Positions 10,784 through 19,039 of a stretch of 64,000 nucleotides of DNA are shown here, piece after piece. The DNA is taken from assembly GCF_009789675.1 (NCBI RefSeq), contig NZ_CP046915.1, positions 1,178,001 through 1,242,000 on the forward strand. The letters are read 5' to 3'. The translations under genes and the position numbers were made by a program. This stretch comes from Paraburkholderia acidisoli. GTDB taxonomy: Bacteria; Pseudomonadota; Gammaproteobacteria; Burkholderiales; Burkholderiaceae. Positions within the stretch are counted from its first letter, which is position 1, and the number at the start of each line of letters is the position of its first letter. The notes beneath the pieces are model-generated. The model had not been told where the DNA came from. It saw only the letters and a program-made list of their open reading frames with translations, and ran no database searches.

Positions 10784-11398
10784 ATGTCCATTCGACTGAA
10801 ACTCGGCGTCACCCTGGCCGCCATGGCGCTCGCGAGCGCTGCCATGGCACAAACGCCCAATGCCAAGCCCTCGCGCATTCGCGGCGACATCGTCTCGCTC
10901 GACGGCAACACGCTGAAGGTGCACCGCCGCAGCGGCGACACGGTGTCGATCGACCTCGGCGCGAACACGCCGGTGGCGGCCGTGAAGTCGATGCAACTGT
11001 CGGACATCAAGCCGGGCTCGTTCGTGGGCACGGCAGCCACGACGGGCACGGACGGCAAGCTCACCGCGACCGAAGTGGTGGTGTTCCCCGAATCCGCGCG
11101 CGGTACCGGCGAGGGCCACTACGCGTGGGACCTGGGTCCGAACAGCACGATGACGAACGCGAATGTGGACACGGTCGTGCAGGGCACGGATGGCCGCAAT
11201 CTCAAGCTCTCGTACAAGGGTGGCAGCAATGAAGTAACGGTGCCGCCGAACGTGCCCATCGTGACGTTCACGCCGGCCGCGCGCACCGACCTCGTGCCGG
11301 GCAAGCAGGTGTTCGTGGTGGCCGCGAAGGCCGCGCAGGGCGCTTACACGGCGCAGCGCGTCGTGGTCGAAAAGAACGGCGTTGTGCCGCCGATGTAA
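10784..11398 (+). CDS. Periplasmic DUF5666-like beta-strand protein
   Basis: A 204-residue protein with a clear signal peptide (MSIRLKLGVTLAAMALASAAMAQ). The mature part is built of short beta strands (SRIRGDIVSLDGNTLKVHRRSGDTVSIDL, then SFVGTAATTGTDGKLTATEVVVF). This pattern recalls OB/DUF5666-type metal- or ligand-binding proteins. It is the third gene of an apparent operon with the cytochrome b and the molybdoenzyme (46 bp gap) and may assist that periplasmic redox enzyme. Function is inferred from context only. Confidence 0.75.
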   Translation: MSIRLKLGVTLAAMALASAAMAQTPNAKPSRIRGDIVSLDGNTLKVHRRSGDTVSIDLGANTPVAAVKSMQLSDIKPGSFVGTAATTGTDGKLTATEVVVFPESARGTGEGHYAWDLGPNSTMTNANVDTVVQGTDGRNLKLSYKGGSNEVTVPPNVPIVTFTPAARTDLVPGKQVFVVAAKAAQGAYTAQRVVVEKNGVVPPM

Positions 11399-11747
11399 TG
11401 CCGATGGCGCGCCGCGCGAGGCGCGCCTTTCGCTCGCTGTGCGTCGCCCAGAATCGTGGCCGACGCGCAACAGGTATAATGGTTCTCCTGGATTGATCCC
11501 GACGAGCTTCCGCCCCGCGGCCGTTCCGCAGCGATTCGGCACGGGCCGGCGAATAGTCATCCGACCCGATATCAAAGAACCTCTTGACGCAGCGCGTCAC
11601 TACGCGTAGTGTCCTAAGCCAGCTATTACAGCACGCTCGACTGCTCATCTTTTGGCTGCAATTCGCAGCTGTCGTTGACCTCTCCAGCTTAATTTTTCAT
11701 CTTGCCCTGTTTGGGGCAGATATTTTTGTTTGTTTAAGGAACACCTA
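11399..11747. other. Long cold-shock gene leader region, no gene
   Basis: No credible coding frame is present. The last 150 bp become AT-rich and would form the long structured 5' leader typical of cspA-type mRNAs. A TATAAT lies at 11475-11480 without a good -35. A TTGACG-N17-TAGTGT arrangement at 11584-11612 is the better promoter candidate. Confidence 0.5.
11584..11612 (+). promoter_or_regulatory. Candidate sigma-70 promoter for the cold-shock gene
   Basis: TTGACG (11584-11589), a 17-nt spacer and TAGTGT (11607-11612) fit the housekeeping consensus moderately. The predicted transcript would have a leader of about 130 nt. It was assigned by eye only. Confidence 0.35.
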
Positions 11748-11951
11748 ATGGAAACCGGTACTGTCAAGTGGTTTAACGATAGCAAGGGCTTTGGCTTCAT
11801 TACCCCGGACAAGGGCGGTGACGACCTGTTCGCCCACTTCTCGGAAGTGCGCGGCACGGGCTTCAAGACGCTGGCTGAAGGCCAGAAGGTCAGCTACGAA
11901 ACGAAGCGCGGCCCGAAGGGTCTGCAAGCTTCGAACATCACCCCGCTGTAA
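11748..11951 (+). CDS. cspA: Cold-shock protein (CspA family)
   Basis: A 67-residue single cold-shock domain that binds single-stranded RNA and DNA as a chaperone. RNP1 (KGFGFI) and RNP2 (DLFAHF) are intact, and the start [19 protein letters not shown] is typical of beta-proteobacterial CspA. The ATG at 11748 follows AAGGA; an upstream in-frame ATG at 11730 would add residues absent from the family. A terminator follows directly. Which of the several csp paralogues of the genome this is cannot be told here. Confidence 0.95.
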   Translation: METGTVKWFNDSKGFGFITPDKGGDDLFAHFSEVRGTGFKTLAEGQKVSYETKRGPKGLQASNITPL

Positions 11952-11962
11952 GTGATTTGAAG

Positions 11963-11999
11963 GGAATAACGCCGTCCATTGGGGCGGCGTTATTCTTTT
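11963..11999 (+). terminator. Intrinsic terminator of the cold-shock gene
   Basis: GAATAACGCCG and CGGCGTTATTC form a long stem followed by TTTT, 12 bp after the stop codon. Confidence 0.85.
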
Positions 12000-12314
12000 G
12001 CCTTGAACCGTGGCATGTTCGTGCCACGCGTGTCCGCTGTTTTTCCCTGCGTTCATGGTCGTTGCGCCTGCTGATTGAGGGCGTGGCGTCATTCAATGGT
12101 CCCGCGTTCGCGCGGTTCGTCGGTGGCAGCACGAGCCGATCAACCGTCTGGAACCGGTTCGATCATCGCGGGTGCGTTTCGCCCGTCTCTCGCCAGCGCA
12201 TCGACATGCGCCGGTCAAATAGCACCATCAACATCACCAGCGTGGTTGCACCAGCTAGCAGGACTTGCTGACGCCTCTCTATGAAGCGGCACTACGCGCA
12301 CTGGAGGAATCGAT
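12000..12314. other. Intergenic region, no supported gene
   Basis: Two overlapping ORFs (11957-12271 and 12075-12284) have no recognisable domain and atypical composition. Apart from the ribosome site of the next gene (GGAGGA, 12303-12308) nothing is seen. Confidence 0.4.
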
Positions 12315-12581
12315 TTGGCAAAAGAAGAACTGCTTGAACTCGACGGCGTCGTCGACGAAGTGCTGCCGGACAGCAAATATCGCGTGACGCTCGAAAACGG
12401 CGTGGTCGTGAACGCGTACGCGTCGGGCCGCATGCGCAAGAACCACATCCGCATTCTGGCTGGCGACCGCGTCACGCTCGAACTCTCGGTCTACGATCTG
12501 TCGAAAGGCCGCATCAACTTCCGTCACAAGGACGAGCGCGCCCCGGTCGGTCAGACGCGCGCCCCGATGCGCCGCCGCTAA
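12315..12581 (+). CDS. infA: Translation initiation factor IF-1, second paralogue, TTG start
   Basis: An 88-residue OB-fold protein that binds the ribosomal A site during initiation. The core ([38 protein letters not shown], then [18 protein letters not shown]) is unmistakable. The C-terminus carries a basic extension ([21 protein letters not shown]) absent from the 72-residue housekeeping IF-1 of the ribosomal-protein operon. The only fitting start is TTG at 12315, with a strong GGAGGA six bases upstream. Burkholderiales commonly carry such a second copy. Its position just after cspA hints at a shared stress role, which is inference. Confidence 0.92.
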   Translation: MAKEELLELDGVVDEVLPDSKYRVTLENGVVVNAYASGRMRKNHIRILAGDRVTLELSVYDLSKGRINFRHKDERAPVGQTRAPMRRR

Positions 12582-12883
12582 GCCCGTGTCGCCGGTAACG
12601 GCGTAACGGCTGCTCGCATCAGCGTAACGGCTTCGCGAAGATCGGCGAGCCGTTTCGCGGTGTGTGCCGTTCGGCACGCACGCCCCTTGCATTTCCCCTC
12701 GCATTCGCCGTCTCGACCCGCATTCAGCGGTCTCGACGCGCATCCCCATGTATCGCCCGCAGCGACTTTTATCGGCCGGGGCGCGATATCCCGCATACTT
12801 TCGACGCTGACATAAAAACTCGCCGCCTGTAGCGGCAAGATACGTTTTCAACGTCAAAACAAACATACAAACGGGGTAGCGCG
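12582..12883. other. Intergenic region, no gene seen
   Basis: About 300 bp with short inverted elements such as CGTAACGG repeats near 12596-12630, but no supported ORF or clear terminator. Confidence 0.4.
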
Positions 12884-13951
12884 ATGCCAATCACCTTGCA
12901 GGGCAAGTCGGTCGTCTCCATTCGACCCATGCAACTCGCCGCGGTCAACGACCACAACTGGAGCACGTTCGGCACACGGCCCGTGTTTCACCTCGTGTGC
13001 GGTGACGGCACGCAGCGCGCGCTGAAAGGCGAAATCATCGATGAAAACAGCAACGCGCAAAACGCGAGCGACAATGCCGCGCTGATCGGCGAACTGCAGT
13101 CGCTGGTGGGCGTGAATCTCGACGTGAGCGTGCTGGGCGCCGCCGACGTTCAGGCGCTGACCGGCGTGACCCCGGCGATGATGGTGCACGCCAACCCGAA
13201 CTGCGCCGCCGCCTATCTCTCGGGGCTGGCCGGCTCGGGCATGTTCGTGTTCTACACGATGACCTACATCGAGAGTCTGAAGACGCTCGAGAAGCAGCAG
13301 GTCAAGCAAAAAGACGTGGACGGCATGCGCCAGTTCGGCGCCGTCAAACTCGCGCGCAAGATGCGCGGCGACGCGCAACTGCTGCCCGCGCTCGGGCGCG
13401 TCGTGGCCGTCGATCTGTTCTGCGGCAACTTCGACCGCTTCGCCGCGAACGGCGACATCGTCAACGTGGGCAACATCATGTTCCAGAAGGACGCCGACAA
13501 GAAGTACACGCCGGTCGGCGTCGACTTCTTCGAAGCGCAGGGGCAGTTCGCCCGCATGACGGCGCCGTTGACCGCCGCCCAGTTGCTCAACTGGCCCGGG
13601 GCGATTCTCGCGGATGCGATGCGTCTCGACGCGTTCGCCTCGCGCGCCGTCATGGGCCTGAACCAGGCGTTCCAGCACGGCGTCTCGCCCCATGCGATGC
13701 CCGCCGACGCCATTCTCGACGCCACCGACGTGCAGGCGTTCCGCACGGGATTGAGCGAAGGCGCCGAGGCGCTGCGTAGTTATCTGCTCGGCCTGCGGCA
13801 TCGCGGGGTGGCGTCGCCGGGCGTTCAGTCGCGGCTCGACGCGCTGGGCTGGACGCAGACGGCATGGGGCGGCGCGCGCGCGCCGCAGCCGCGCGCCGGG
13901 TGGGTCAACGCCCAGCCGGCCACGCGTGGGCTCGGTCCGAACCGGCGTTAA
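12884..13951 (+). CDS. Unknown protein with PI3/4-kinase-like active-site pattern
   Basis: A 355-residue soluble protein without signal peptide. I do not recognise a named family, but the order of motifs resembles a kinase of the PI3/4-kinase/HipA type. A beta-strand lysine is seen in RALKGEI (K48). A catalytic-loop pattern follows in DLFCGNFDRF…NVGNIMF (D177, N182, D184, R185, N197), resembling DRHxxNIMF. A metal-binding aspartate lies in GVDFFE (D214), in the place of DFG. The C-terminal 60 residues are Arg/Pro/Ala-rich and probably disordered. The ATG follows ACGGGGTAGCG. It stands alone between infA and the amino-acid importer. Kinase activity is inference. Confidence 0.6.
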   Translation: MPITLQGKSVVSIRPMQLAAVNDHNWSTFGTRPVFHLVCGDGTQRALKGEIIDENSNAQNASDNAALIGELQSLVGVNLDVSVLGAADVQALTGVTPAMMVHANPNCAAAYLSGLAGSGMFVFYTMTYIESLKTLEKQQVKQKDVDGMRQFGAVKLARKMRGDAQLLPALGRVVAVDLFCGNFDRFAANGDIVNVGNIMFQKDADKKYTPVGVDFFEAQGQFARMTAPLTAAQLLNWPGAILADAMRLDAFASRAVMGLNQAFQHGVSPHAMPADAILDATDVQAFRTGLSEGAEALRSYLLGLRHRGVASPGVQSRLDALGWTQTAWGGARAPQPRAGWVNAQPATRGLGPNRR

Positions 13952-14204
13952 TCACGCCACTCGCGCTGCTTGCGCGAAGCACACGGATCACACGAATCAC
14001 GCGCGGAGAGCCGGAGACGGCGGCGCGGGCCTGGCGCGCGCGCCGTCCGCCACGCCCGCAAATCTCCTGCGCCGCTTTCGATCTGAAAAATGGTTGGTTC
14101 CTTCGTGTTCGCCGCCCCGATAGGCTGCGATCTTCGCCAGCGCCGCTGTTCACGCGCATGCCGGTCACGGCGCACGGCGTATCACGAACGAAGGAATTCC
14201 GACA

Positions 14205-15038
14205 ATGAAAAAACGAACCTGGGGCGCGGTGCCTGGCGCACTGTTGACGGCACTGCTGGTCGTGGCATCCACGGCGGCGCATGCCGATCGTCTCGACGAC
14301 ATCAAGCGCGCGGGCGTGCTGCGCGTGGCCGCATTCGACAGCAACCCGCCATTCGGTTTCGTCGATCCGAAAGACAACCAGATCATCGGGCTCGACGTGG
14401 ATTACGCGCGCGCCGTGGCGCAAAGCCTGGGCGTGAAGCTCGAGATCCAGCCGACCAATCCCGCCAATCGCGTGGCGTTCCTGAAGTCCGGCAAGGTCGA
14501 TCTGGTGTTCGCCAATTTCACCATCACCGACGACCGCAAGAAGGAAGTCGATTTCAGCACGCCGTACTTCGCGTCGGGCACGCAGTTCATCGCGAAGAAG
14601 GGCGTGCTCAAGTCGCCGGACCAGCTCAACGGGTTGCGGATCGGCGCGGACAAAGGCACCACCAACGAGCAGCAGGTGCGCGCGAAATTCCCGAGCGCGA
14701 CGATCGTCGCTTACGACGACACGCCGTTCGCGTTTGCCGCGCTGCGCACGGGCAACGTGCAGGCCATCACGCAGGACGGTCCGAAGCTGGTCGCGTTGCT
14801 CGCACGCGCGCCGGACAAGGCGAACTACGAGATCCCCGCATTCACGATCTCGAACGACTATGAAGGCGTGGGCGTGCCGAAGGGCGAGACGCGCCTGCTC
14901 GACGCCGTGAACGGCACGCTCACGCATCTCGAAGCGGACGGCGAGGCGGCGCGGATCTACGACAAGTGGTTCGGCCCGAAGAGCGCCGCGCCGCTGCCGC
15001 GTCTCTTCAAGATCGGCGATCCGGAGAAGAACAGCTAA
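14205..15038 (+). CDS. Polar amino-acid ABC importer, periplasmic binding protein
   Basis: A 277-residue SBP_bac_3 protein with signal peptide (GALLTALLVVASTAAHAD). Family landmarks include DIKRAGVLRVAAFDSNPPFGF, GLDVDYARAVAQSLG, KVDLVFANFTITDDRKKEVDFSTPYF and GADKGTTNEQQ. It captures a polar or acidic amino acid (glutamate/aspartate-like) in the periplasm. Two permease genes of the HisMQ type follow on the same strand, so it is the first gene of a transport operon. The ligand is not fixed by sequence. Confidence 0.92.
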   Translation: MKKRTWGAVPGALLTALLVVASTAAHADRLDDIKRAGVLRVAAFDSNPPFGFVDPKDNQIIGLDVDYARAVAQSLGVKLEIQPTNPANRVAFLKSGKVDLVFANFTITDDRKKEVDFSTPYFASGTQFIAKKGVLKSPDQLNGLRIGADKGTTNEQQVRAKFPSATIVAYDDTPFAFAALRTGNVQAITQDGPKLVALLARAPDKANYEIPAFTISNDYEGVGVPKGETRLLDAVNGTLTHLEADGEAARIYDKWFGPKSAAPLPRLFKIGDPEKNS

Positions 15039-15148
15039 ACGACGAGGCGTGCGTGGCCGGGCACGCGGCCTCATATCGCCTGCCTCGCTCGAACGCCTCG
15101 AGGCTTCCTGCGTGCCGTATCGCAATGTGCTTTTCTCTTCGCCGATGT

Positions 15149-15880
15149 ATGCATAACTGGCTTGAACCGAAGTATCTCGCTTGGCTCGAACAGGGTTTCG
15201 TCGTCACGCTGGGGTTGTCGGCGTGCGCGTCGGTGTGTGCGACGCCGCTCGGTCTGTTGCTGGCCGTCGCGCGCCACGAACGCCGCGGGGTGTTCGCGCG
15301 GGCCGCCGCGCTCTATGTATTCGTGTTTCGCAATTCGCCGCTGCTCGTGCAACTGCTGTTCTGGTATTTCGGCGTGGCGGTCTTGTTGCCGTCCGACTGG
15401 ATGACGTGGCTCAACACGCCGCACACGGCGGCGCTCGGCGCACTGACGCTGCGCTGGCCCAGTTTCGAGCTATTCGCGGGCTGGGTGGGCTTGACGTGCT
15501 ACACCACGGCGTTCGTCGGCGAGGAATTCCTCGCGGGCCTGCGCGGCGTGAATGCGGCGCAGGCCCAGGCCGCGGCTGCGCTCGGCATGAGCCGCTACGC
15601 GACGCTGCGCCATGTGATCGTGCCGCAGGCGCTGCGTATCGCAACGCCGCCGCTCGCGGGCCAGTACATGAACGTCATCAAGAACTCCTCGCTGACCATG
15701 GCGATCGGCGTGGGCGAACTCTCGTACATGTCGCGTCAGGTCGACACGGAAAGCTTTCGCACGTTTCAGGCGTTCGGCACGGCCACCGCGTTCTATGTGC
15801 TCGCCATCGCCGTGATCGAAGTGGCGCTGGTGCTCTGGCAGCGCAGCGGCGCGCGCCCCCTGCTGCGAGGTCGCGCATGA
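15149..15880 (+). CDS. Amino-acid ABC importer permease, HisM/GltJ-like (subunit 1)
   Basis: A 243-residue inner-membrane permease with about five helices. The EAA loop (GVNAAQAQAAAALGMSRYATLRHVIVPQALR) binds the ATPase. A second in-frame ATG 24 bp upstream (15125) is possible; neither has a strong ribosome site. The stop overlaps the next gene by four bases (ATGA), indicating translational coupling. Confidence 0.88.
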   Translation: MHNWLEPKYLAWLEQGFVVTLGLSACASVCATPLGLLLAVARHERRGVFARAAALYVFVFRNSPLLVQLLFWYFGVAVLLPSDWMTWLNTPHTAALGALTLRWPSFELFAGWVGLTCYTTAFVGEEFLAGLRGVNAAQAQAAAALGMSRYATLRHVIVPQALRIATPPLAGQYMNVIKNSSLTMAIGVGELSYMSRQVDTESFRTFQAFGTATAFYVLAIAVIEVALVLWQRSGARPLLRGRA

Positions 15881-16560
15881 GCGGGTTCGCGTGGTGGCCC
15901 GCGCTGCGCTATCTGCTGCTTGGCACGTTCCCGGCGGGACCGCTGGGCGGCGTGGCGCTGACGGTCGCGCTGTCGATCGCGTCGGCGCTGCTGGCCGCGC
16001 TGATCGGCCTTGCGGGCGGCATCGCGCTCGCCGTGACGCGCGGTGTGGCGCATCTCGCGCTCACGGCCGTGGTCGCGTTCTTCCGCGCGATACCCGTGCT
16101 GATGCTGATCTTTTGGACCTTCTTCCTGATGCCGATCCTGCTGCACGTGGACGTGCCGGGACTCGCGACCGTGGTGTGCGCGCTCGCGCTGATCGGCGGC
16201 GCCTATCTTTCGCATTCGGTGCACGCGGGCATCCTCTCGATCGGCGATGGGCAGCGCCAGGCCGCGCTCTCGCTCGGGCTCACGCGCTGGCAGGCGTTGC
16301 GCGACGTGATCCTGCCGCAAGCCGTGCGCGTGATGATGCCGTCGTTCGTGAATCAGTGGGTGTCGCTCATCAAGGACACGTCGCTCGCGTATATCGTGGG
16401 CGTGCCGGAATTCACGTTTCTCGCCAATCAGCTCAACAACCGGCTGATGGTGTATCCGGCGCAGATTTTTCTGTTCGTCGGCGTCGTGTATCTGCTGTTG
16501 TGCGGGGCGTTGCAATGGTTCGCCAACGCGTTGATCGGGCGTCGCGAAGCCGCGCGTTGA
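15877..16560 (+). CDS. Amino-acid ABC importer permease, HisQ/GltK-like (subunit 2)
   Basis: A 227-residue permease whose ATG overlaps the stop of subunit 1. It has an EAA loop (GDGQRQAALSLGLTRWQALRDVILPQAVR) and about five membrane helices, and pairs with subunit 1 as a heterodimeric channel. The operon ends here, 42 bp before a convergent gene. The ATP-binding subunit normally encoded alongside is missing, so an ATPase from elsewhere must be shared. Confidence 0.9.
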   Translation: MSGFAWWPALRYLLLGTFPAGPLGGVALTVALSIASALLAALIGLAGGIALAVTRGVAHLALTAVVAFFRAIPVLMLIFWTFFLMPILLHVDVPGLATVVCALALIGGAYLSHSVHAGILSIGDGQRQAALSLGLTRWQALRDVILPQAVRVMMPSFVNQWVSLIKDTSLAYIVGVPEFTFLANQLNNRLMVYPAQIFLFVGVVYLLLCGALQWFANALIGRREAAR

Positions 16561-16602
16561 GCGGTCGCCGGGTGCCGGGCGGCGCGCCGGTATCGTCGAT
16601 GG

Positions 16603-17400
16603 CTAATCCGTCTGTCGCGTAGGGCGCGTGCGTTTCGGCGCGCGGCGCAGATCGTCGGCCACGGGCACGCAGGCCAGCGCGAGGAGCAGCACCGCGAGCA
16701 CCGCGCCCGAGACGAACCCGAAGTGCCGGAACGCGAGCGCGCCCACGGTGCCGCCCAGAAGGAACATGCCGAGCAGCGAGGCCAGCACGCGTACGCGCTG
16801 CTTATCGGCCTGCACGGCCTGCGCGACGCGCGGGTCGCTCCGGTTCCAGTACAGGCCCTTGCCGAGTTCGATGCCGAGATCGGTGACGATGCCCGTCATG
16901 TGCGTGGTGCGAATCTCGGCGCGCGAGATCTTGGTGATTATCGCGTTTTGCAGCCCCATGACGAAGCACAGCAGCGCGACCGCGGCGGGCACGAATCCCA
17001 CGCGGTGCGGCGCCATGTTCGCGCCGAGCAGCGCGAAGCCGAGCAGCAGGGCGGCTTCGAGCAGCATCGGCAAGGCGTAGGCGCTGTTGACCGTGCGGCG
17101 GCGGCCCCAGTTGATCAGGATGGCCGAGACGGCCGCGCCGCCCGCGAACGACGCGATCGAACCGAGCGCCGCGAGCGCGAGGCTCAGGTCGCCGAGCGCG
17201 AGGTTGTCGGCCACCGAAGAAACGATGCCCGACATATGCGAGGTGTACTGGCCGACCGCGAGAAAGCCGCCCGCGTTGGTCGCGCCCGCGATGGCCGCGA
17301 GCGCGCGCCCGAGCCGCAGATTGGCCTTGTCGGTGCGTTCCACCGAGGTGAAGCTGCGCAGATACTGAATGGGCACGTCTGGGCTCCTCGCGGACGACAT
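16603..17400 (-). CDS. YoaK-family (DUF1275) membrane protein
   Basis: A 265-residue integral membrane protein of the DUF1275 family. It shows the characteristic GATNAGGFLAVGQYTSHMSGIVSS near residue 39 and GLQNAIITKISRAEIRTTHMTGIVTDLG in the second half, with about six helices. The family role is unsettled; a transporter-like function is often assumed. It is transcribed towards the importer operon and away from the histidine kinase side. Confidence 0.88.
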   Translation of the reverse strand: MSSARSPDVPIQYLRSFTSVERTDKANLRLGRALAAIAGATNAGGFLAVGQYTSHMSGIVSSVADNLALGDLSLALAALGSIASFAGGAAVSAILINWGRRRTVNSAYALPMLLEAALLLGFALLGANMAPHRVGFVPAAVALLCFVMGLQNAIITKISRAEIRTTHMTGIVTDLGIELGKGLYWNRSDPRVAQAVQADKQRVRVLASLLGMFLLGGTVGALAFRHFGFVSGAVLAVLLLALACVPVADDLRRAPKRTRPTRQTD

Positions 17401-17503
17401 GCCTCAGTGTACGGCGGCGCGCCTTGACGGATTCGGCAAATCCGGCGAGTGAGGCGTGTGGCGGATTGTCGCGTTTATTGCGTTATCGGCGGCGCGGTGG
17501 TTT

Positions 17504-18850
17504 TCAACCTGCTGCCTTCAGCCCGCTCACCGCCACCGTCAGCCCTTGCTCCGCGTTGTTGCGCAGCGTGAGCGCCAGCGCGTGCCGCGTGGCGAGCGTC
17601 GACACGATCGACAGGCCCAGCCCGCTGCCCGTGCCGTGACTCGTGGCGTTGCCGCGATAGAAACGGTCGAGCACGCGGCCCAGATCCTCGGCGGGAATGC
17701 CCGGCCCCGTATCGACCACTTCGAAGCCGATCTCGCTCGCGTGGCGCGTCAACACGAGATCGATCTTGCCGCCGGGCGGCGTGTAGCGAATCGCGTTGTC
17801 GAGCAGATTGCTCACCATCGTCATGAGCGCGTGCGCGTCGCCGTGCACGTTGCAGGCGTCGGTGGCGGTCACGGGCGCTTGCGATTCGATGCCGAGATCG
17901 ATGCGCTTTTCCTCCGCGAGCAGCGAGAACTCGCCGATGGCCTCTTCGGCGATCCGCCGCAGGCTCACGCTCGCCGAAGCGGCTTCCGTTTGCGCGTCGG
18001 CGCGTGCGAGCGTCAGCAACTGATGCACGAGACGGATCAGCCGGTTCAGGCGCGCGGCGATGCGCTCCAGCGCCTGCGGGTCGCCGCTGAGCGAACCGTC
18101 GCGCAGCGCGGCCTGGTACTGGAGCTTGAGCGCGGCGAGCGGCGTGCGCAGTTCGTGCGCGGCATCGGCGATAAACGTGCGCTGGGTTTGCGAGGCGGCG
18201 TTCAGGCGCGCGAGCAGATCGTTGAGCGCGTCGATGAGCGGGCGCAGTTCCATGGGCGCCGACTCGTCGAGCCGCAACGGGTCGAGCGAGCGCAGGTTGC
18301 GCGTGGCGAGCAGGTCCGAAAGCGCCTGGATGGGCGAGAGCCCGCGCCGCACCACGACCAGCACGAGCACGACCACGATCGGCACGAGCAGCCCGATCGG
18401 CCAGAGGATCTTCAGCGCGAGATGGCGCGCGAGCGACGCGCGGATCGACATCGGCTGCGCCACCTGAATGTAGAAGCCGGCGCGTTGCAGGCCGAACACG
18501 CGCCAGGCTTCGGCGGCGTGATTGACGGTCTGGAAGCCGGGGGGAAAGCGCTGCAACGTGGTCGCTTGCAGGCTGTGATAGACGAGGCGCCGGTCGTCGC
18601 TCCAGATCTGGATCAGGATCCGGTCGTCGTCGATGCCGTCGTAGCCGGGACCGCCCGCCTGGGCGCTTTCGACGCTGCGCGCCGTGGCTACGTCGGGCGG
18701 CATGGAGACCGCCACGGCGCGCAGTTCGTAGTCGAACAGCTCGCCGGCCTCGTGGCTCGCGCTCTGGAAGATGCCGTAACCGGCAATGGCGATCGTGGCC
18801 GCGAAACCGCACGCGAGCCAGCCGAGCAGGCGGCGGCGGATCGACTTCAT
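17504..18850 (-). CDS. Sensor histidine kinase (QseC/PmrB-like), no adjacent regulator
   Basis: A 448-residue membrane kinase with helix 1 at about 8-29, a periplasmic sensor of about 118 residues, helix 2 at about 149-167, a short HAMP-like linker, HisKA with H232 (AHELRTPLAAL), and HATPase_c with N (LLDNAIRY), DTGPGI and GTGSGLGLSIV boxes. It should autophosphorylate and pass phosphate to a response regulator. No regulator gene lies next to it, which is unusual for this family. The next gene upstream is the TonB receptor on the same strand, 189 bp away. The start at 18850 (MKSIRRRLLGW) is chosen because the preceding 47 codons look non-coding. Confidence 0.9.
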   Translation of the reverse strand: MKSIRRRLLGWLACGFAATIAIAGYGIFQSASHEAGELFDYELRAVAVSMPPDVATARSVESAQAGGPGYDGIDDDRILIQIWSDDRRLVYHSLQATTLQRFPPGFQTVNHAAEAWRVFGLQRAGFYIQVAQPMSIRASLARHLALKILWPIGLLVPIVVVLVLVVVRRGLSPIQALSDLLATRNLRSLDPLRLDESAPMELRPLIDALNDLLARLNAASQTQRTFIADAAHELRTPLAALKLQYQAALRDGSLSGDPQALERIAARLNRLIRLVHQLLTLARADAQTEAASASVSLRRIAEEAIGEFSLLAEEKRIDLGIESQAPVTATDACNVHGDAHALMTMVSNLLDNAIRYTPPGGKIDLVLTRHASEIGFEVVDTGPGIPAEDLGRVLDRFYRGNATSHGTGSGLGLSIVSTLATRHALALTLRNNAEQGLTVAVSGLKAAG

Positions 18851-19039
18851 GAGCGCGGTGGCGCAACCCGCGCGCGGGGTGGGAAAAGCGTGACGTGGCG
18901 CATGCGTGAAAGAACCCGGGTGGAGCGCGCCGCCACGTCCCGACCGCTCGAGGGCGGTACGCGGCGGCGCGACGGACCAGAACGGTATCACGTCGCGCCG
19001 CCGCCGCGCCCGATTACTGCATTGCCGCGAGCGTCGCGT

